From contig JADNRV010000038.1 in the NCBI GenBank assembly GCA_015499995.1, positions 124,001 to 188,000 on the forward strand: a DNA stretch of 64,000 nt. Reading direction: 5' to 3'. Position numbers and translations under genes: made by a program. The DNA is from Flammula alnicola (Eukaryota; Basidiomycota; Agaricomycetes; Agaricales; Strophariaceae). Positions 35,729 to 48,593 of the stretch are shown piece after piece (position 1 is the stretch's first letter; each line of letters opens with the position of its first letter). The notes below the pieces were generated by a model, which was not told the origin of the DNA, searched no databases, and saw only the letters and a program-made list of their open reading frames with translations.

Positions 35729-36039
35729 CTATCTGCGTGCGATATATCGCCAGTAAACAGCATTAGGTGGCTGAAGAAGAGGACATCAGGATACTGTACA
35801 CAAAGCAGGAAGACGGGAGCAACTGACCTGAGTTCCAGGAGTCGAGTCATCTAGAGGAGAGAAAGTCTGCTTAGAACGTTTTCGAAGATGAAGTATCCAA
35901 GAGACTCACGATCTCGAATACACTCCCAAATGTCAACGCCGCGGCCTCTGGCATCCCAGATGCCGCACTGACTATAGAGCGCCCAATGGACGTTCAGCTC
36001 CCATATCCGAGTAGCGTTCCCGACAACTGCGCCCGGCAT
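35729..36039 (-). CDS. Small hypothetical protein, 64 residues, three exons
   Basis: ATG 36039 follows a pyrimidine-rich leader and a strong context (CCCAAAATGCC). Exons 36039-35910, 35850-35828 and 35770-35729 have GT-AG borders and compatible phases. The product begins MPGAVVGNATRIWELNVHWA, continues with GIWDARGRGVDIWECIRD and ends NAVYWRYIARR. It is Trp-rich, has no signal peptide or membrane helix, and carries one NAT sequon. I do not recognise it. Alternative splicing into the long frame to 35515 cannot be excluded. Confidence 0.35.
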
Positions 36040-39000
36040 TTTGGGTGGTGCAGGGGGAGATGTGTAGTAAGAAGCCGTTGTGGAAGATGGGTGTGTGGTG
36101 CAAGTTTAAGAGGGTTTTTCAGGATATCTGACGACGCAGAGTACTTTGAAGGCAAGAGACGACGGTGGGTTGGTGTTGAGCAGACCTAGGAAGGGTTTAC
36201 TTGGGGGGTTTTATACGTTCTGACATAGCTCGGTGAATCAACCTCGAAATCGAGATCCATCTCGTTCGCGATCTCTAACAGGGCTGGCTCGATTGGTTGA
36301 CAGGCGAACTCGAGCCAGCTCGGCTTTTCCGTCACAGCATACCTTCCATATCTGATTGATTTTATCGATTGAATGGCCACGCTCTCTGACGAGGCTTGGA
36401 GTCTTCTCATCATGAATATTGAACGGTACTCCTCCTCTGACAATCAATCCTTGCTCTCACAAATGATGCATACCCAATTCGTGCAAGTCGTTAGTGCGCT
36501 ACGTAGGATTTACCACACGCAAACGATAAGGAGTTATCAGATATCCAGATTATTCCAGACTTGAAGTTCCAGATTTTATTCCTGCTTCATGTGTGTGGTC
36601 TGTCGAATATCATGGTCCAGTTCAACGCAAACCAGAACTTTGCAAGGTACACCAATAATGATCTTCCAAAAAATCCAATGTTCGATGCCGAACAGGAACG
36701 AGGCTGCATGCCGCGGCCTCAACAAGGAACCCTTTCCTGGTAGGCTTTTTCCACAAAGTTCCGAAGCCTTTTTTTTTCAAGTTACCCAATGGCGGATTGC
36801 GGGTGTATCGCAACAAATTGTTGCTGACGAAATGATGGATGAAACCGGCAGGACCTTTCCCGACTGGCAAGGGTTACCGAAACGATTCAGAAAGTGTACG
36901 TCCCCAGATTAGATTCAAAGCGTGACTTGTCTAACTACCTCTACACAGAGTAGTACTCTCTCGTCACATCGTATTGGCATTGCTCATGTCCAAGCACTTC
37001 ACAGTGCACAGGGAGGCCAACGCACACCCGACACAACAATCCGTGAGCATTCCTACTTTTATGCATTCACAGATTATCATCCTTCTGATTACTTATCTTC
37101 GTCAGCCTGAGCTCATGACCAAGTGTGTTTGTACAGCCTCGTCGACCACGCCGTGATCTCGCGAAATCAGAATCCCCACTTTGTCTCCCCCCCCCCTTCC
37201 CAATCCAAGGGTAATCCAAGTACACCCGGATGACACGATAACACCTATGTCAGATGAAGGACCTGGGAGGATCTGCCCACAATTTCCGATGAATGAATAA
37301 TCTGATTACATGTCTGGTCCCGCTGCGTCCCCGATCTTGCGCACTGCGAGGGTTGTTTTGCTGCTATACTGTTCTACTTTGCGGCGATTAATCACTGGAT
37401 ACGATAACTTAGGGCCTCTTTACCTCCGCCGTCGATCCCAGAAGCCCACAACGCCCTCCCTTGCTTTGCGCAGCTGCCTAATTCTGTACCTCACTGGAAT
37501 TTCAATCCGTCCAATACCTGCCCGCCCGTGCCCGGCGCAAGGATGAGTGCATCCCACTGTTATCAGTTGACTCTTTTAAAGTTTCCAGTGTGTCCAGGTG
37601 TCCAGACATGTGGGCGCACGCTCCTACTTCGTTCTACCAAAACAGCGACCGCTAGAACCTTGGCACCTTGGAATTCTCCAATTGCCAGTGTCAATGCGCC
37701 GGCGCCGATGTTCGCGGTTCTGGGCTCATATTTACGAAAGCTGGGCAGCCTCCGATGCATAATAATCAGTTCAACGCACTATTTCATCAAATGCACAGTG
37801 CGCAGTCTGAGATTCTATTATCAATGTGCAGGTCAGATGAATACGAGTGGTACGACTTCGGTACCGGCCCCCAGCGGCCAGGGCTACCTGTTATCCCCTT
37901 AAGCATTCCCGATGAGCCGCCCGCAGTCATTGCTTACGACGGGAAGGTTAATCTGACGGTCTCACTCGTGGCTGTCTGGACCTGGAACTGTCTTCACTCA
38001 GAACCCGTCGTCCTCCCCTTTTTCTGCCGCGGTTACACGCCGAAACCCGTTACTTGACAGGGAACACTCTCCTGCTTGAGCTGGTTTTCTTCCTTCAAAC
38101 CGCATGGTGTTTTCTGGGTACGCTGGCAATCAAAACTTTGCGGCCTGATCGCAATATAATTATATACCGAATATCTGAGTCAACTGGGTGGCTTGTATAA
38201 GTTCCCGTTTCGATGGCCGGTCGACTCGCGTCGTCGGACTCGAGGCGTCTCAAGGTACGTACGTACTTGCTTCCTTATTTGGTGTGTGCATAGTAAGTAT
38301 TTTTGGGACCTCGTCGATCAGCGCTCAGCTCTAGAGTCTGTCGTGTGCTTGCATGTTTTGACTGTCCTGGTCCATCGGCAGCCTGCCTTCGGTTCTTATC
38401 GTTATTCAGGTCTTCAGTTGGGCATTTGGTTATTTATAAAAGCGAGCTCTAGACCGCACCCGCTACGCTGCTGCTCACTTTCGAGTTTCCTGGTGCCCTT
38501 TTGTTGTCAACTTTCTGCAAGCGGATTGCTGTCAACCTTGATTCGCGAGCGGCGAGCCCTGTAGGTAGAGGAAGGATCCCATGGACATGTGCGTTTGAGA
38601 GCTTCGGATTCCGAGGAAATTTTGTGGGCTAAGGGCTAAGGGAGTTTATGGCTTGGGTTCAAAGATGAAGCTTGGGGTGGAACTGAAGATGAAGGATTGT
38701 GAGAGTCCGTTCAGCGTGCGTTGAGATCCTGTCGGTCGGGACGATACTTACAAGTACGTACATTGTACTATACTACAAGTGGAAGAGAACAACTTCTCTC
38801 TTTCTTTTTTGTTTTGAGAAGGTGATTATGATCACGGATGGACTGTGTCTTGATATTATTATCACTGAACTATTTGTTGTCACTGCGATGGCTCGGAGTC
38901 GTGGCTTGCGACCCACAACTCCTTACGAACACTTGTAACTTTCCGCATCTGTATTGTTCGTACTGTACGTGGACGTCTTTATATTTATATATTGGCTCCT

Positions 39001-42000
39001 CGTTCAATATACTTAATTATATCGTCCATCCCGGCCTTTCATAACCGTTGCTAGGTGTTCCGAGGTCCAACTTCAAGGAGGTGAAGGCTGTAACACCGAG
39101 TATTATGCGCAGCTTGAGAGTAAACTTAGAATATGGCACCAGGAGGGAGTTTCGGAACGGTCGGCATCCCTGCGGCGCCCTATTATGCCGCTGCCTACCC
39201 GTACACTTCCCAAACGCTTCCGATAAATAAGATATGATGTAAAATAATTCTGAATTCGAATGAGCCAACTAGTGACGCATCTTCCAATCACGACATGCGC
39301 TCCTCAGCCTTCTTTTCTTTGATAAAGATTCGCGGGAGGGAACGAGTTGGGAGTCACGGCAGCTTAGAACTCGCTTGACAGGGATTTAACGGAATCAATT
39401 TAGAGGACGGGTCCGGGCCTGGGTCTCTTCCGACAGGTCGAAAGCCCAGACTATGCATATGATAGGTTCTCGAGTGCCATGGAAATGTGTGCCGATATTT
39501 CGCGGAGTTTAATTTACATTGTGAACCGATTCTCTTGGTGACTCGTGAGCGATCTGTGTTGTCGAGCGAGTGAACTGGGCATCTTGTTTCCTTAATTACT
39601 CTGCATGATGTCGTGTTGTAGCCGGTCTGCGCCTCGCCACGCCAAGGGCGAGGCACATCCGAGTCAGGGCCCTGCCAATTACCGCACGGTATTTTTCAGC
39701 GGTGTATGCTGGGTCCAGAGACTGCATACGTTGACCTCGACCAAGCTTTGTTCTGCTGGTTTATATTGTGTGACACGAAGATCTAAGAATCTATGCCAGG
39801 GCCGAAATTAGGACATCAAGGTGGGATTCAAATATTCAAGTCACAGATAGGCGCCGCCAAAGTGTCCCCATCCGAATCGACAAACTTGACGCCCCAGCGG
39901 CAATGCTTAGAGCGCGACGCCGTTTGATTGGCTATCGGAGTCTCCTTCCGCTGCGTTCCGCACGAAATGTAAGCCCAGGGCCACGGGCCAATCAAGATGT
40001 AGATATATAGGCGCCGAACAGTGCATAGTGCTTACTAAAACCAGGTGACCACTCTTCTTAAGCAAGTTTAAAGTTTTTGACAGCCTAGGCCGACATTGCC
40101 CACAGCAAGAAATCAAACTGAATATTGCGGGTCCCCCTGAGATTCTGAACATCGATTTCAACTGGAGGTCCAGACAACATCCATCCAGTTCAAGTCTTAA
40201 AGCTTAGGATATGAGTCAATGTACCTGACATACAACTGCACGACTTGGGCCTTGGTAGTCTGGATCCCTTGCGTACCGGTCGCCGTGAAGCGCATGCTTG
40301 CATTCGAAAGGACTAGGAAGATACGTGCACCGCCGATGCCGATACTGTTGCGAATTGTATGGTGTCAACGCCTCGAGGTGCGTTACGCCCACCAAGGTTT
40401 GGGTTGGGCAACGGGGGTGCGTTACGGTTCCCGGATAGGCAACGAGGCGCTTGCTCGCTTCCGGGGGATCTGCAGTAGTCTACATGTTGCATAAGTAGTT
40501 TGTAAATTGAATTAACCTTTAGATTGATTTCGAAGGTCTCTAAAATACAAGTCTTTACAATTCACACCTAATATTCGACTATTTGCACTTGGGAGAAGGG
40601 GTACCAACAGATCCTGACTCAACTTGAATTTGAACTTTCATCCCATCCAAGCACATCATGCCGCCGACAAAAGGCGCACCTGCAAAATTAAACATGCCAT
40701 TAACCACCTTGCGACCCTTCTAAAGCATCTCCCGTGTTCTCTGCCTCTAGACCCATCCGAGAGCAACTACGATTTCGGCCTTGATGAGCAAGATGTCAAG
40801 GAAGAAGGGCTGGCCCTCGCATGCCAGTTGGAAAGACCTTTTAAATAGCTAGATAGACGTCTTCTCGCCCTGAAAAATCTCAAAAATTGCCTTTATTTTT
40901 TGCTCCAGACCTAGCAACCGAGGCTGCTTTACGCGTTACCCAGACCTAAATATTTAAGCCAACGATTTTGGCGGTGCGTTATGCGTCACATTGCCACAAT
41001 ACACTTCGCAACAGTGCCGGCGTATACACTGATACATATTTAATATGTAGTGTGGATTACTGATGAACTGGGCCGGCGGGCAGGATCGATGCACTTGACG
41101 GCGACCTCGAGCTCAAGGTCTTCGCGAAGTAATACTGTGCAGAAGGATCAGGTTTGTAGTTGTGATTCTATGGAACAGTGCATGATACTTACCAAGATCC
41201 AGGAAATTGGAGAAGACGGGATGCCTTAGCATTTCCCTTTCATGGACGTCGCCGTTGTTCTACCTGCTATATGTGGCTCAAACGAGAATGCTCCGGAGCC
41301 ATGAGTCGACGGTATTGGTGATCCCATGCGGACTCTGTTGCACCTACAAGTCGTGAGTCATATATGGAGACCACGAGGTCGTGCCAGCCACGTCGGAGGA
41401 CAAGTATCTCCGTCTATCTCCAGACGTTGTCGGTGCCTCAAGGATCATGGGCAGACATGTTGCCGATAGTGACACTGATCCGCGAACAGCCGCATCAGGC
41501 CTTGTCGAGAGTGGCAAAGAGCAAAACACTGTTGATACAAGCGTGTACTCAGAGTGCCTGCCTAATATTAAGCGCGCATCGCTACCGGCTCGCAGAAAAT
41601 TCAGGTCAGTGGGGAAATATTGCCTCCAATCACCCAAACCCAAGCATTGTCCAGTCATTCTGCACGAAAAATAGGATGGGAATTGAACAGAGGACGTTGA
41701 ATTGGCACCGAATGCCACGAAGGATGAATAGAAATTAGAGCAGAAGGTGAACGGCACAACGTGACGCGTTAAGTTTAGAGCCGGGCCTGAACAAAGATAG
41801 ATAAGCCTTCCCGGTCACACCTTGGGATGAATGAGCGAATCGCGCTTGGGGTACGCACGGATATGAACGCATCTGCAGCGACTGATAAAATGACTAGATC
41901 CGCACCTAGTATAGCCATTTAGCGAACCGATGTTACACCGTGGAAAGGAAATGCTTCACCTTGGATGCAGGAATGAAGGGTAAACATGCTTCGTCGGCAG

Positions 42001-43718
42001 CGCAATCAATAATAAAGGGTGGAACATCGCGCGGAGTTGCAATTATAAATTGCAGTTGGCTCTATTGTGCCACTGATCATGGGCTAACCTTGGAAGAACA
42101 TGGTATCTTGAACGTAACTCTTCAACCCAAGATACGCCCATGTATGGGCGGTGCAGATCGCGTCTGGTTCGCCAGTGTGAGCCTGAAGCATATTCACACT
42201 TCTTCGTGATAATACGGAAAGTCACAGACTCGCCTGGGAGAACTTCCTCGGTGTTCACAGTCGTCGGAGATGAGGTCGGTTAGCGTGCCATCGAATGTAA
42301 ATTTCTCATCCAAAATATCAATAGCACCATTTCCCGGAAATAAGGAAGCCACGTGTGTAACGTTCCACCAGGATTGCGTCGGATTGTGAATAACCACGGT
42401 GCGGTGATAATCTTTGGACGCCCAGGAAGAGTTCGCTACGGTTTATTCGACTGAAGCACGAAAATGAAATGCCCTGGAAGGCAGGCCCGTTTTATGTGAT
42501 ACCCAGGAAGTAGAAAGACCGCGGTAACCAGCGCTGTAATAGTCCTCGGAGTGTACTGTGTTTACTGTGGTTCTGAGATATGTTTGAGGGAGGCCGAGAC
42601 CAACGGGGGCAGTGCGTTGGTGAAGCTTGGCTATCGTTCCGTGTAAACGTTTGAAAGGTGACCTTCTGCGGTGCGCTTTGATGCGAGATGCAGGTAACGG
42701 CTGTAGCCTGTAAGCATCGACTTCCTTGTACATCCATCAACATGCGTCTGAGACGAGAATGCGGCCAAAACGTCAAGCGAGGAGACGCCCTGTGAGTTCT
42801 GCGTCTCGTGTAATAGTATACACACGTATCCAGGTAGAAAACGAGGAATTTTGAATGCTTCTGTAGTTCACTCCAGAGAGTAGGGGCGGAGATGAACGGT
42901 TTGTGGGTGGTTCGTTTTGTGACTGGTGCTTAAAGTAGACAATGGCACAGTACACGTCTGCCCAAAGAATAATTTTGTCAGAGTGTAACAGGGATTCACG
43001 CTCTCTGTCTCCAATGGAACGGCTCCCTCCGATGCGCGCCAATTGGTCATTGTGACGAAATGAGCCTTTCAAGGGGTGAAGGATCACGGACCAAGCCTAA
43101 TAACTGACGTTAAAGGTGGCCATCTGTTTCGATCGTGCATCCACAGCCAAACTCTCCGGTATTGTAGGACTTCAAGGTGAGCATTGAAGAGTATTGCAGG
43201 TATACAGAGTACGGAGCTCTGAGATTGTGCGTTGTCAGTGCATAGTTGGCGCCATAGTAAGGATCAAAATTAATGATTGCGCATTGCACCGTACAGCGCA
43301 TTTTGGAGACAGATTAAAAATATTGTCACCTATTACCGTAGTCAGCGCTTCTTCGGGAAGACTTTAGTCTGATACGAGGTTTTCGGGGATCAGAAGAGAA
43401 TAAGGGGCCCACCCAATGCGCATCGACGGCCAATGATCACTGATAGACAAAGTGGCTCCAGCGCGGAACCAAAGCTGTATGTCGGATTAGACTTAGTCGA
43501 CTAGTCGGTCAAGGTAGTGCAATAACTTACAGTCCTATTCAACAAATGGGAAAAGAACCATGCTAGAAGTTTTGTTCAAGTTGGGTGCCGGCAGCCGCAG
43601 GTTCAACGCGGCGCGAAGTTGAAGTGTTTGTCACGTGGCCCAGAAATTCTCTTGATGCTGAACTTTATTATTTCTCTCATAACTTGTTCCTCCGCCTTCA
43701 GCTGGTCCGAAAGCTCGT
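36040..43718. other. Long gene-poor region
   Basis: About 7.7 kb with no gene I can defend. Weak candidates are frames around 37528-38057, and a run of minus-strand frames at 42043-43301 that read like exons (for example VVIHNPTQSWWNVTHVASLF and EEVLPGESVTFRIITKKC). A minus-strand scrap near 41085-41130 reads LELEVAVKCIDPARR. A poly-C tract lies near 37188. No transposase, reverse transcriptase or LTR was recognised. Confidence 0.4.
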
Positions 43719-44264
43719 GTGTTGTTTCATATCTGTACAGGGCTCTTGCCAAGGTATACTTTTGGGAAATACCTGTGGATTCCAGTCCATATCCGGCATA
43801 AGGTCCTCCGATTCAGAGAAGCTCCTGTGGTGTTTCCGACCCATATCAATGGCTGGAACGAAGTTTACAATATCACAAAGGATGGCAAGGGCTTTTCTCT
43901 CTGCTGCGTACTTGACCCAATACCTGAACTTGTATCCGATAATTCGTTTCATTGGATTTAGGGCCTAGGTTTTACTGGAGTCCTCCTCGTGGCCGGAGTG
44001 ACATTCTATGTCGCAAAACAAAACATCGCTGAGCGGCGTAAGGCAGAATTGGACCAATACCGAGCTTGTATGTCTTCATTTCTTTCTAATTCATTTTCGC
44101 AGACGACGTGTTTGCTTCACTTCCTACTCGGTGTTTCATTACATGTACTCAAATTTTTATCACCAAGCCGTCTGATAGAAGTTAATAATCATTCATTGAC
44201 ATCCTGTTCAGCTCGCTCCCTGGCCAATCACCATACCGGCCCCAAATCTCAGCCACCTGCCTAG
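43719..44264 (+). CDS. Small single-TM protein (start unresolved)
   Basis: The secure part is two exons, 43962-44067 and 44212-44264. They encode a hydrophobic helix GLGFTGVLLVAGVTFYVA followed by KQNIAERRKAELDQYRA and a short polar tail ending QSQPPA-like before TAG 44262-44264. This helix-plus-basic-amphipathic layout is common in small mitochondrial inner-membrane proteins. An upstream exon ending at 43907 joins in frame (54-nt intron), but no ATG could be assigned there. An ATG at 43850 would give a presequence-like start yet is in the wrong phase. The next gene has the same general architecture. Confidence 0.45.
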
Positions 44265-44839
44265 GCATCATTACGCAGATTTTGCGCTTCATTGGTTTGG
44301 ACTTTGGGCTTTGTGGAACCCCTTCCTCATGGCCGCAGCGATATTCTTCGTGGTCGAGAAATCGGATATTTCTCCATGGCTATAGTGCAGAAATGGATGA
44401 CTGATGAGCTGGTATGCATGTCATTCCTTCCTTTTTGTTTTCGTTCACTTGTGCTGATTTCTTTTCAAGTCCGACTCGTTCTTAGTTTTCCACCTACATC
44501 ACGTTTAGTCCGGCTTCTGCTTCCCGAAACTTCCGATAGAAGATTCGTTACTCTGTGCTTCCTTCGTTCCTCTTCACAAGGGCACCTCTCACCCAAACCA
44601 GTTGTCTGAATATATTTATTTTATTCATGCAGAGAATATCTAGATTTCAGAGGTTTCAGTGATCGAATTCTGGGAGAAACCCAATCAGGCAAGCATCGTT
44701 CAGGGAATGTTGAGGCGTCATCCGCGTCTGGATCAGAATCAGACAGTTAAACCCAACTCGAATTCAGAACAAGCCCCCAACACCTTCCATTCTACCATCA
44801 CAATCTTCATACCAAACAGTACTATCCTCACACCTCACA
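44265..44839. other. Intergenic between two small-membrane-protein genes
   Basis: About 575 bases. A pyrimidine-rich stretch precedes the next start (CACCTCACAATGG). No separate gene was seen. Confidence 0.45.
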
Positions 44840-45444
44840 ATGGCATCCATGTCAAGGAGCGGTGCACCCCCTGGATTACCCTCGGGCTTCGGACGGGTGC
44901 GTCTCATTCCATTACCATCTCTTTCACACAACGAAGAGAAGATCGCTAATGCCGCCTAGACCTTCCTTATCGGCGGAACAGTTGTCGCCTTGGGGCTAGG
45001 CGGATTTTACATGGCCATGCTTCGCAGCAAACAGAAACAACAAGAGGCTGGCCTGAATCCCTATTGTACGTCTCTTCCCATGATTCCGTTGTTCCTCGCC
45101 TGACTCCATCTGTTCTGTCCTTAGATGAGCGGGTCATGGGCTATGTCAACCAGAAGCCAGTCCAAGACGAAATCCTTCGACCCCTCCCCTCCCATTACAG
45201 TGATATTCCTCCCCATTTCCCAACAAAGGAGCATCATAGCGGTCACGTTACCGTTGCGGACTACAAAAACAGTCCCCAATACGCCGAACAAGGAGAAACG
45301 ATTCGTCATATGGTACCGCCCCCACAGAGGGCTGGACCTGACGGGACCAGGCCGTACACCAAATCGCCCGACTACGTCAGCAACTATGGCAAGACAATCA
45401 GGCCTGGCCATGCTGGCAAGGAAGCTGAAGCATCCCGTTACTGA
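44840..45444 (+). CDS. Small single-TM protein, probably mitochondrial
   Basis: Three exons (44840-44896, 44960-45065, 45125-45444) with matching phases. The N-terminus, MASMSRSGAPPGLPSGFGR, is basic and Gly/Pro-rich. A single hydrophobic helix, FLIGGTVVALGLGGFYMAML, precedes a basic RSKQKQQEAG and a hydrophilic C-terminal domain of about 110 residues. That domain is rich in Pro, Tyr and His and ends AGKEAEASRY. The third exon opens YERVMGYVNQKPVQDE. The topology suggests an inner-membrane anchor with a soluble tail. I do not recognise a named family. It resembles the upstream gene only in layout. Confidence 0.65.
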
Positions 45445-45904
45445 TCAACCATTACCTCATGCAAAGGGGTAGACTCTCTGCGGTCTACGTCCTTCATTTT
45501 ATCCCATCTGTTGTAAGATAAATTGCATCAATCTTCCTCTATGTACAGTAAAAATACAAAAGTCCAAGTCAGTCTATATGTACAATACCATGATTTACAG
45601 CATTATGTCCTTGCGAGTCTTCGTTCTGAGTATCGTATGGTACAATGGGACCAATTCCGGCTAACAATTGCCGACACCCTGGTTCCAATATGGAGTATGA
45701 GATCGAAATGTTAAGCCTCCTCGATCTGAGGCGCGTAAATCATGAATATATTTCAATCGACTCATGAACGAGGGATACCTACATATGCGTCGCCATCTGG
45801 AGTAGGCGGCAATTGCTTTTCTGTAGGCGAGCTTGGGTGTCTAGACAATTTTTTCGCTGAGATGAAATCAGTCATGTCATCTAGGCATCCCACTAATACG
45901 CATT
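45445..45904. other. Intergenic between convergent genes
   Basis: 3' flanks of two convergent genes; nothing further was seen. Confidence 0.5.
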
Positions 45905-47274
45905 CTACGCACAAAAGGTTAATAGTTTGATTTCAGCACTGATGGACATTTTCCGTATCTTCGTGTTGTCCGGCAAGTCATACGGCGACGACGTCCGTTT
46001 GCTAACGAGCAAATTCACAAGGAGAGTATTGACATACACTCGACCCATAGTAAGACCGAAGATGTAAAATACTAGTGGTGATTTCGAAAGTCAATTCTCT
46101 GAGAATCTATCTTTGAAACTCTATGAAATCACTGACCGTCGGGCCTGAGCCAGAATAAAATTAAAAGCACAAAGCTCATGACGCCGCCGATGCCTCCAGA
46201 TGAAATAGAGTTGATGATGGTGTCGAGGTATGACCTATATTATTATAAGTCAGGTTAAAGACAGTAAGTCGTCAGTAAATGAAACGGTGCAGATGCGTTT
46301 AAATAAATACTGTACCTTTGTTTCGCAATCTGCTTTGGAGTGATTTTATACAGCTGCCATGTGAGGGCCAAAGGAATTAAGACGTCTACAGTCGCCGCGA
46401 TACAGGCGGAAATTCTGGTAAGGTCAGTTAAAAGTCTAATATGAAGTCCATGTCAAGTTGACTCACGCTGCTGCTTTATTGCCGTAACGCCTTGAAATTG
46501 TGTCGAACCCAAGCCCGACCGTTCCATGGAAAACGGCGACGTGGAGCCCTGAATAGATATTGAGGATGGCCTAAACAACCACACGAATCAGCCATTCATG
46601 CCCGTTTCCTGAGGGCCGGGAGACTTGCATGAGCTACCACTAAGGCAAGAAGTACCATAGTGATTATGATAGGTTGGGCCCTGGTCAAGAGGATTGTGAG
46701 CAAGTTTACTAGGAATGATTGCGGGCGGCGAGCAAAAAAAAAACTTACAGTCTTCGACATCGGTTGATTAGGAACAATTCTTCGACTACAGATACAATTG
46801 TGATCATAAGAGTAGACAAAATGATGGTCCATCTCCATTCGTTGATGGAATAACCTGAGCAAAACCAATCAGTTAAGGAAGGATAATAATATATTGCTTT
46901 ACTTCGCCTTACTTTGAGCACCATTTATTAGCAACTGCCCAAAAAAAGACAAGGACCAATAAGCATCCCGAGAGGACAGATATACAGTCTGGCTTCGAAG
47001 AGGACGTACTTGCCAAGTAGACGCAAATACGGTGACCATGCATATGGTATCTGCGAGCAGCGTACCATACAGAAGGACCTTCAGCGAACGTTCGGTTGTA
47101 AAATGAGAGAGGTAGTAGATGGCGAGAGTGATTTCCAGCATATAAAGAAGCACGTTGAGCCAAGATATCGACAGATGGATGCTGAGATGGATGACATATA
47201 TTAAGTCAGTCGTTCTGAATTGAAACATAAAAGTATACGCACCTTGCGAACTCTGAGGAACCCGGCGAGGACAT
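45905..47274 (-). CDS. DUF6534-type seven-helix membrane protein
   Basis: Multi-exon gene from ATG 47274 (exon 1 ends 47243) to TAG 45907-45905. Spliced exons give successive hydrophobic helices: SISWLNVLLYMLEITLAIYY, then LLYGTLLADTICMVTVFAS. Later come MVLLALVVAHASL, the loop GTVGLGFDTISRRYGN, VDVLIPLALTWQLYKITPKQ and ISSGGIGGVMSFVLLILFW. The last exon, FYIFGLTMGRVYVNTLLVNL, matches the typical final helix of this large Agaricomycete family. The C-terminal tail is cytosolic and short. The family is receptor-like in topology, but its function is unknown. At least seven short introns are present. Confidence 0.75.
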
Positions 47275-48593
47275 CTTCGCCTCTGATACTCGAACGAAGG
47301 TGGTAGTATTATTTGCAGAAGTCAAGAAAGAAGGACTTGATTGGCGTTAGGCGTCAAATATGAAGAACGAACACGAAATAATTAGTATGTTGGCAGAAAA
47401 TCACGAAGTCGGAAGAAGAGCAGAGAAGGATATCCCAAGTTACTAGCCAGATTATAACATGAGAGCATGCCGTATCCTCGGTTAAAGTTTAAACAGGAGA
47501 GACGGTTGGCATACAGATATGGCCTAGTAGGTTCGCACAAAGGCTTCAGGAAGGAAAACCTCTGGCCGCCTGGCCGCCTCTTCCGAAGTCGTGCGCCGTC
47601 TACGCAATTGGGTTAAATTGAGACATCTCGATGGTTGGTAGGCATCGGTGGCTTTGAAGAGTCGAAGTTTCCTATCCCGCCTTGGCTATTCCACACAGAA
47701 CGTGGCGGGCGCAATTTCTTGAATCAGGCTGAATGTTAAATACGACGTTATATCTTGGCAATTTCTTACTGAGAAAACTTCATGAATACATCGACGTCTG
47801 CGTTAAACGATTTCCATGAGCATCAGCCTATTCGTTTTCGCAATATGAGGTGGATACACACATATTCCTGGCCACTTCCGAGCGGTCTGAGAAAAAGAAT
47901 CTTTCTGTTTTGCCCTTGATTGTGAGAGCATATTGCTAAGAAAGGCAGGTCAGTTGACACGTTGTTGCTACGTCGGCACTTACTCAGGCTCGCAGATGCA
48001 ACTACATATGCAGCCAACTTCAACTTAGTCTTGTATCCTTGTCAACGTTGGAGGTCGAGAAAGAAACTTGAAAGCTCCATAATTCAGGCATAACAAGCCA
48101 GTAAACAAGTCTTCTGCGACCATCAACTGCTACTTATGGTACGATTTGGCATTTTATCGGTTTGACTGCCGAACTGAGTCGTAAATGTGGGCTATTCTTG
48201 ACACAAAATGATAATCGATATATTTTATGGGTTCCTTATTAAATCTCGTCCGGTAGTGTAGACAAAAAAGAGGGCATTTGCTGCGCACCTTTCGGACCCT
48301 TGGTCGGCCTCGGTGTGGTGGATTCCGATTCGAGAAATAGCCTTGGGATCGTTGTCAGAGAATATCATGCCCCGGTTTCCGAGAGTCGTGGGCATTCGGG
48401 TTGGCCATGCAGGCTTTCGCGATAGTCTGCAGTTGGCACCGTTACAATGACACCGGTATGACCTATCGCGGTGGTAGAGACCTAATGAATTTAAAGCTGA
48501 TATTCATATAAATATGTCCGGAGTAGAGTGTTGTCCATGATAATTGGTTAGAGGCCAGTTGCAACTGGCAAACGCAGCTAACTCCTTGGAGAA
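47275..48593. other. Intergenic
   Basis: About 1.3 kb, AT-rich with short frames only. No gene, repeat or RNA was recognised. Confidence 0.5.

Noticed and set aside
36561..36912. Frames suggesting a secreted protein (MKFQILFLLHVCG reading)
   Set aside because: The apparent initiator is TTG, not ATG, and no coherent downstream exons were found.
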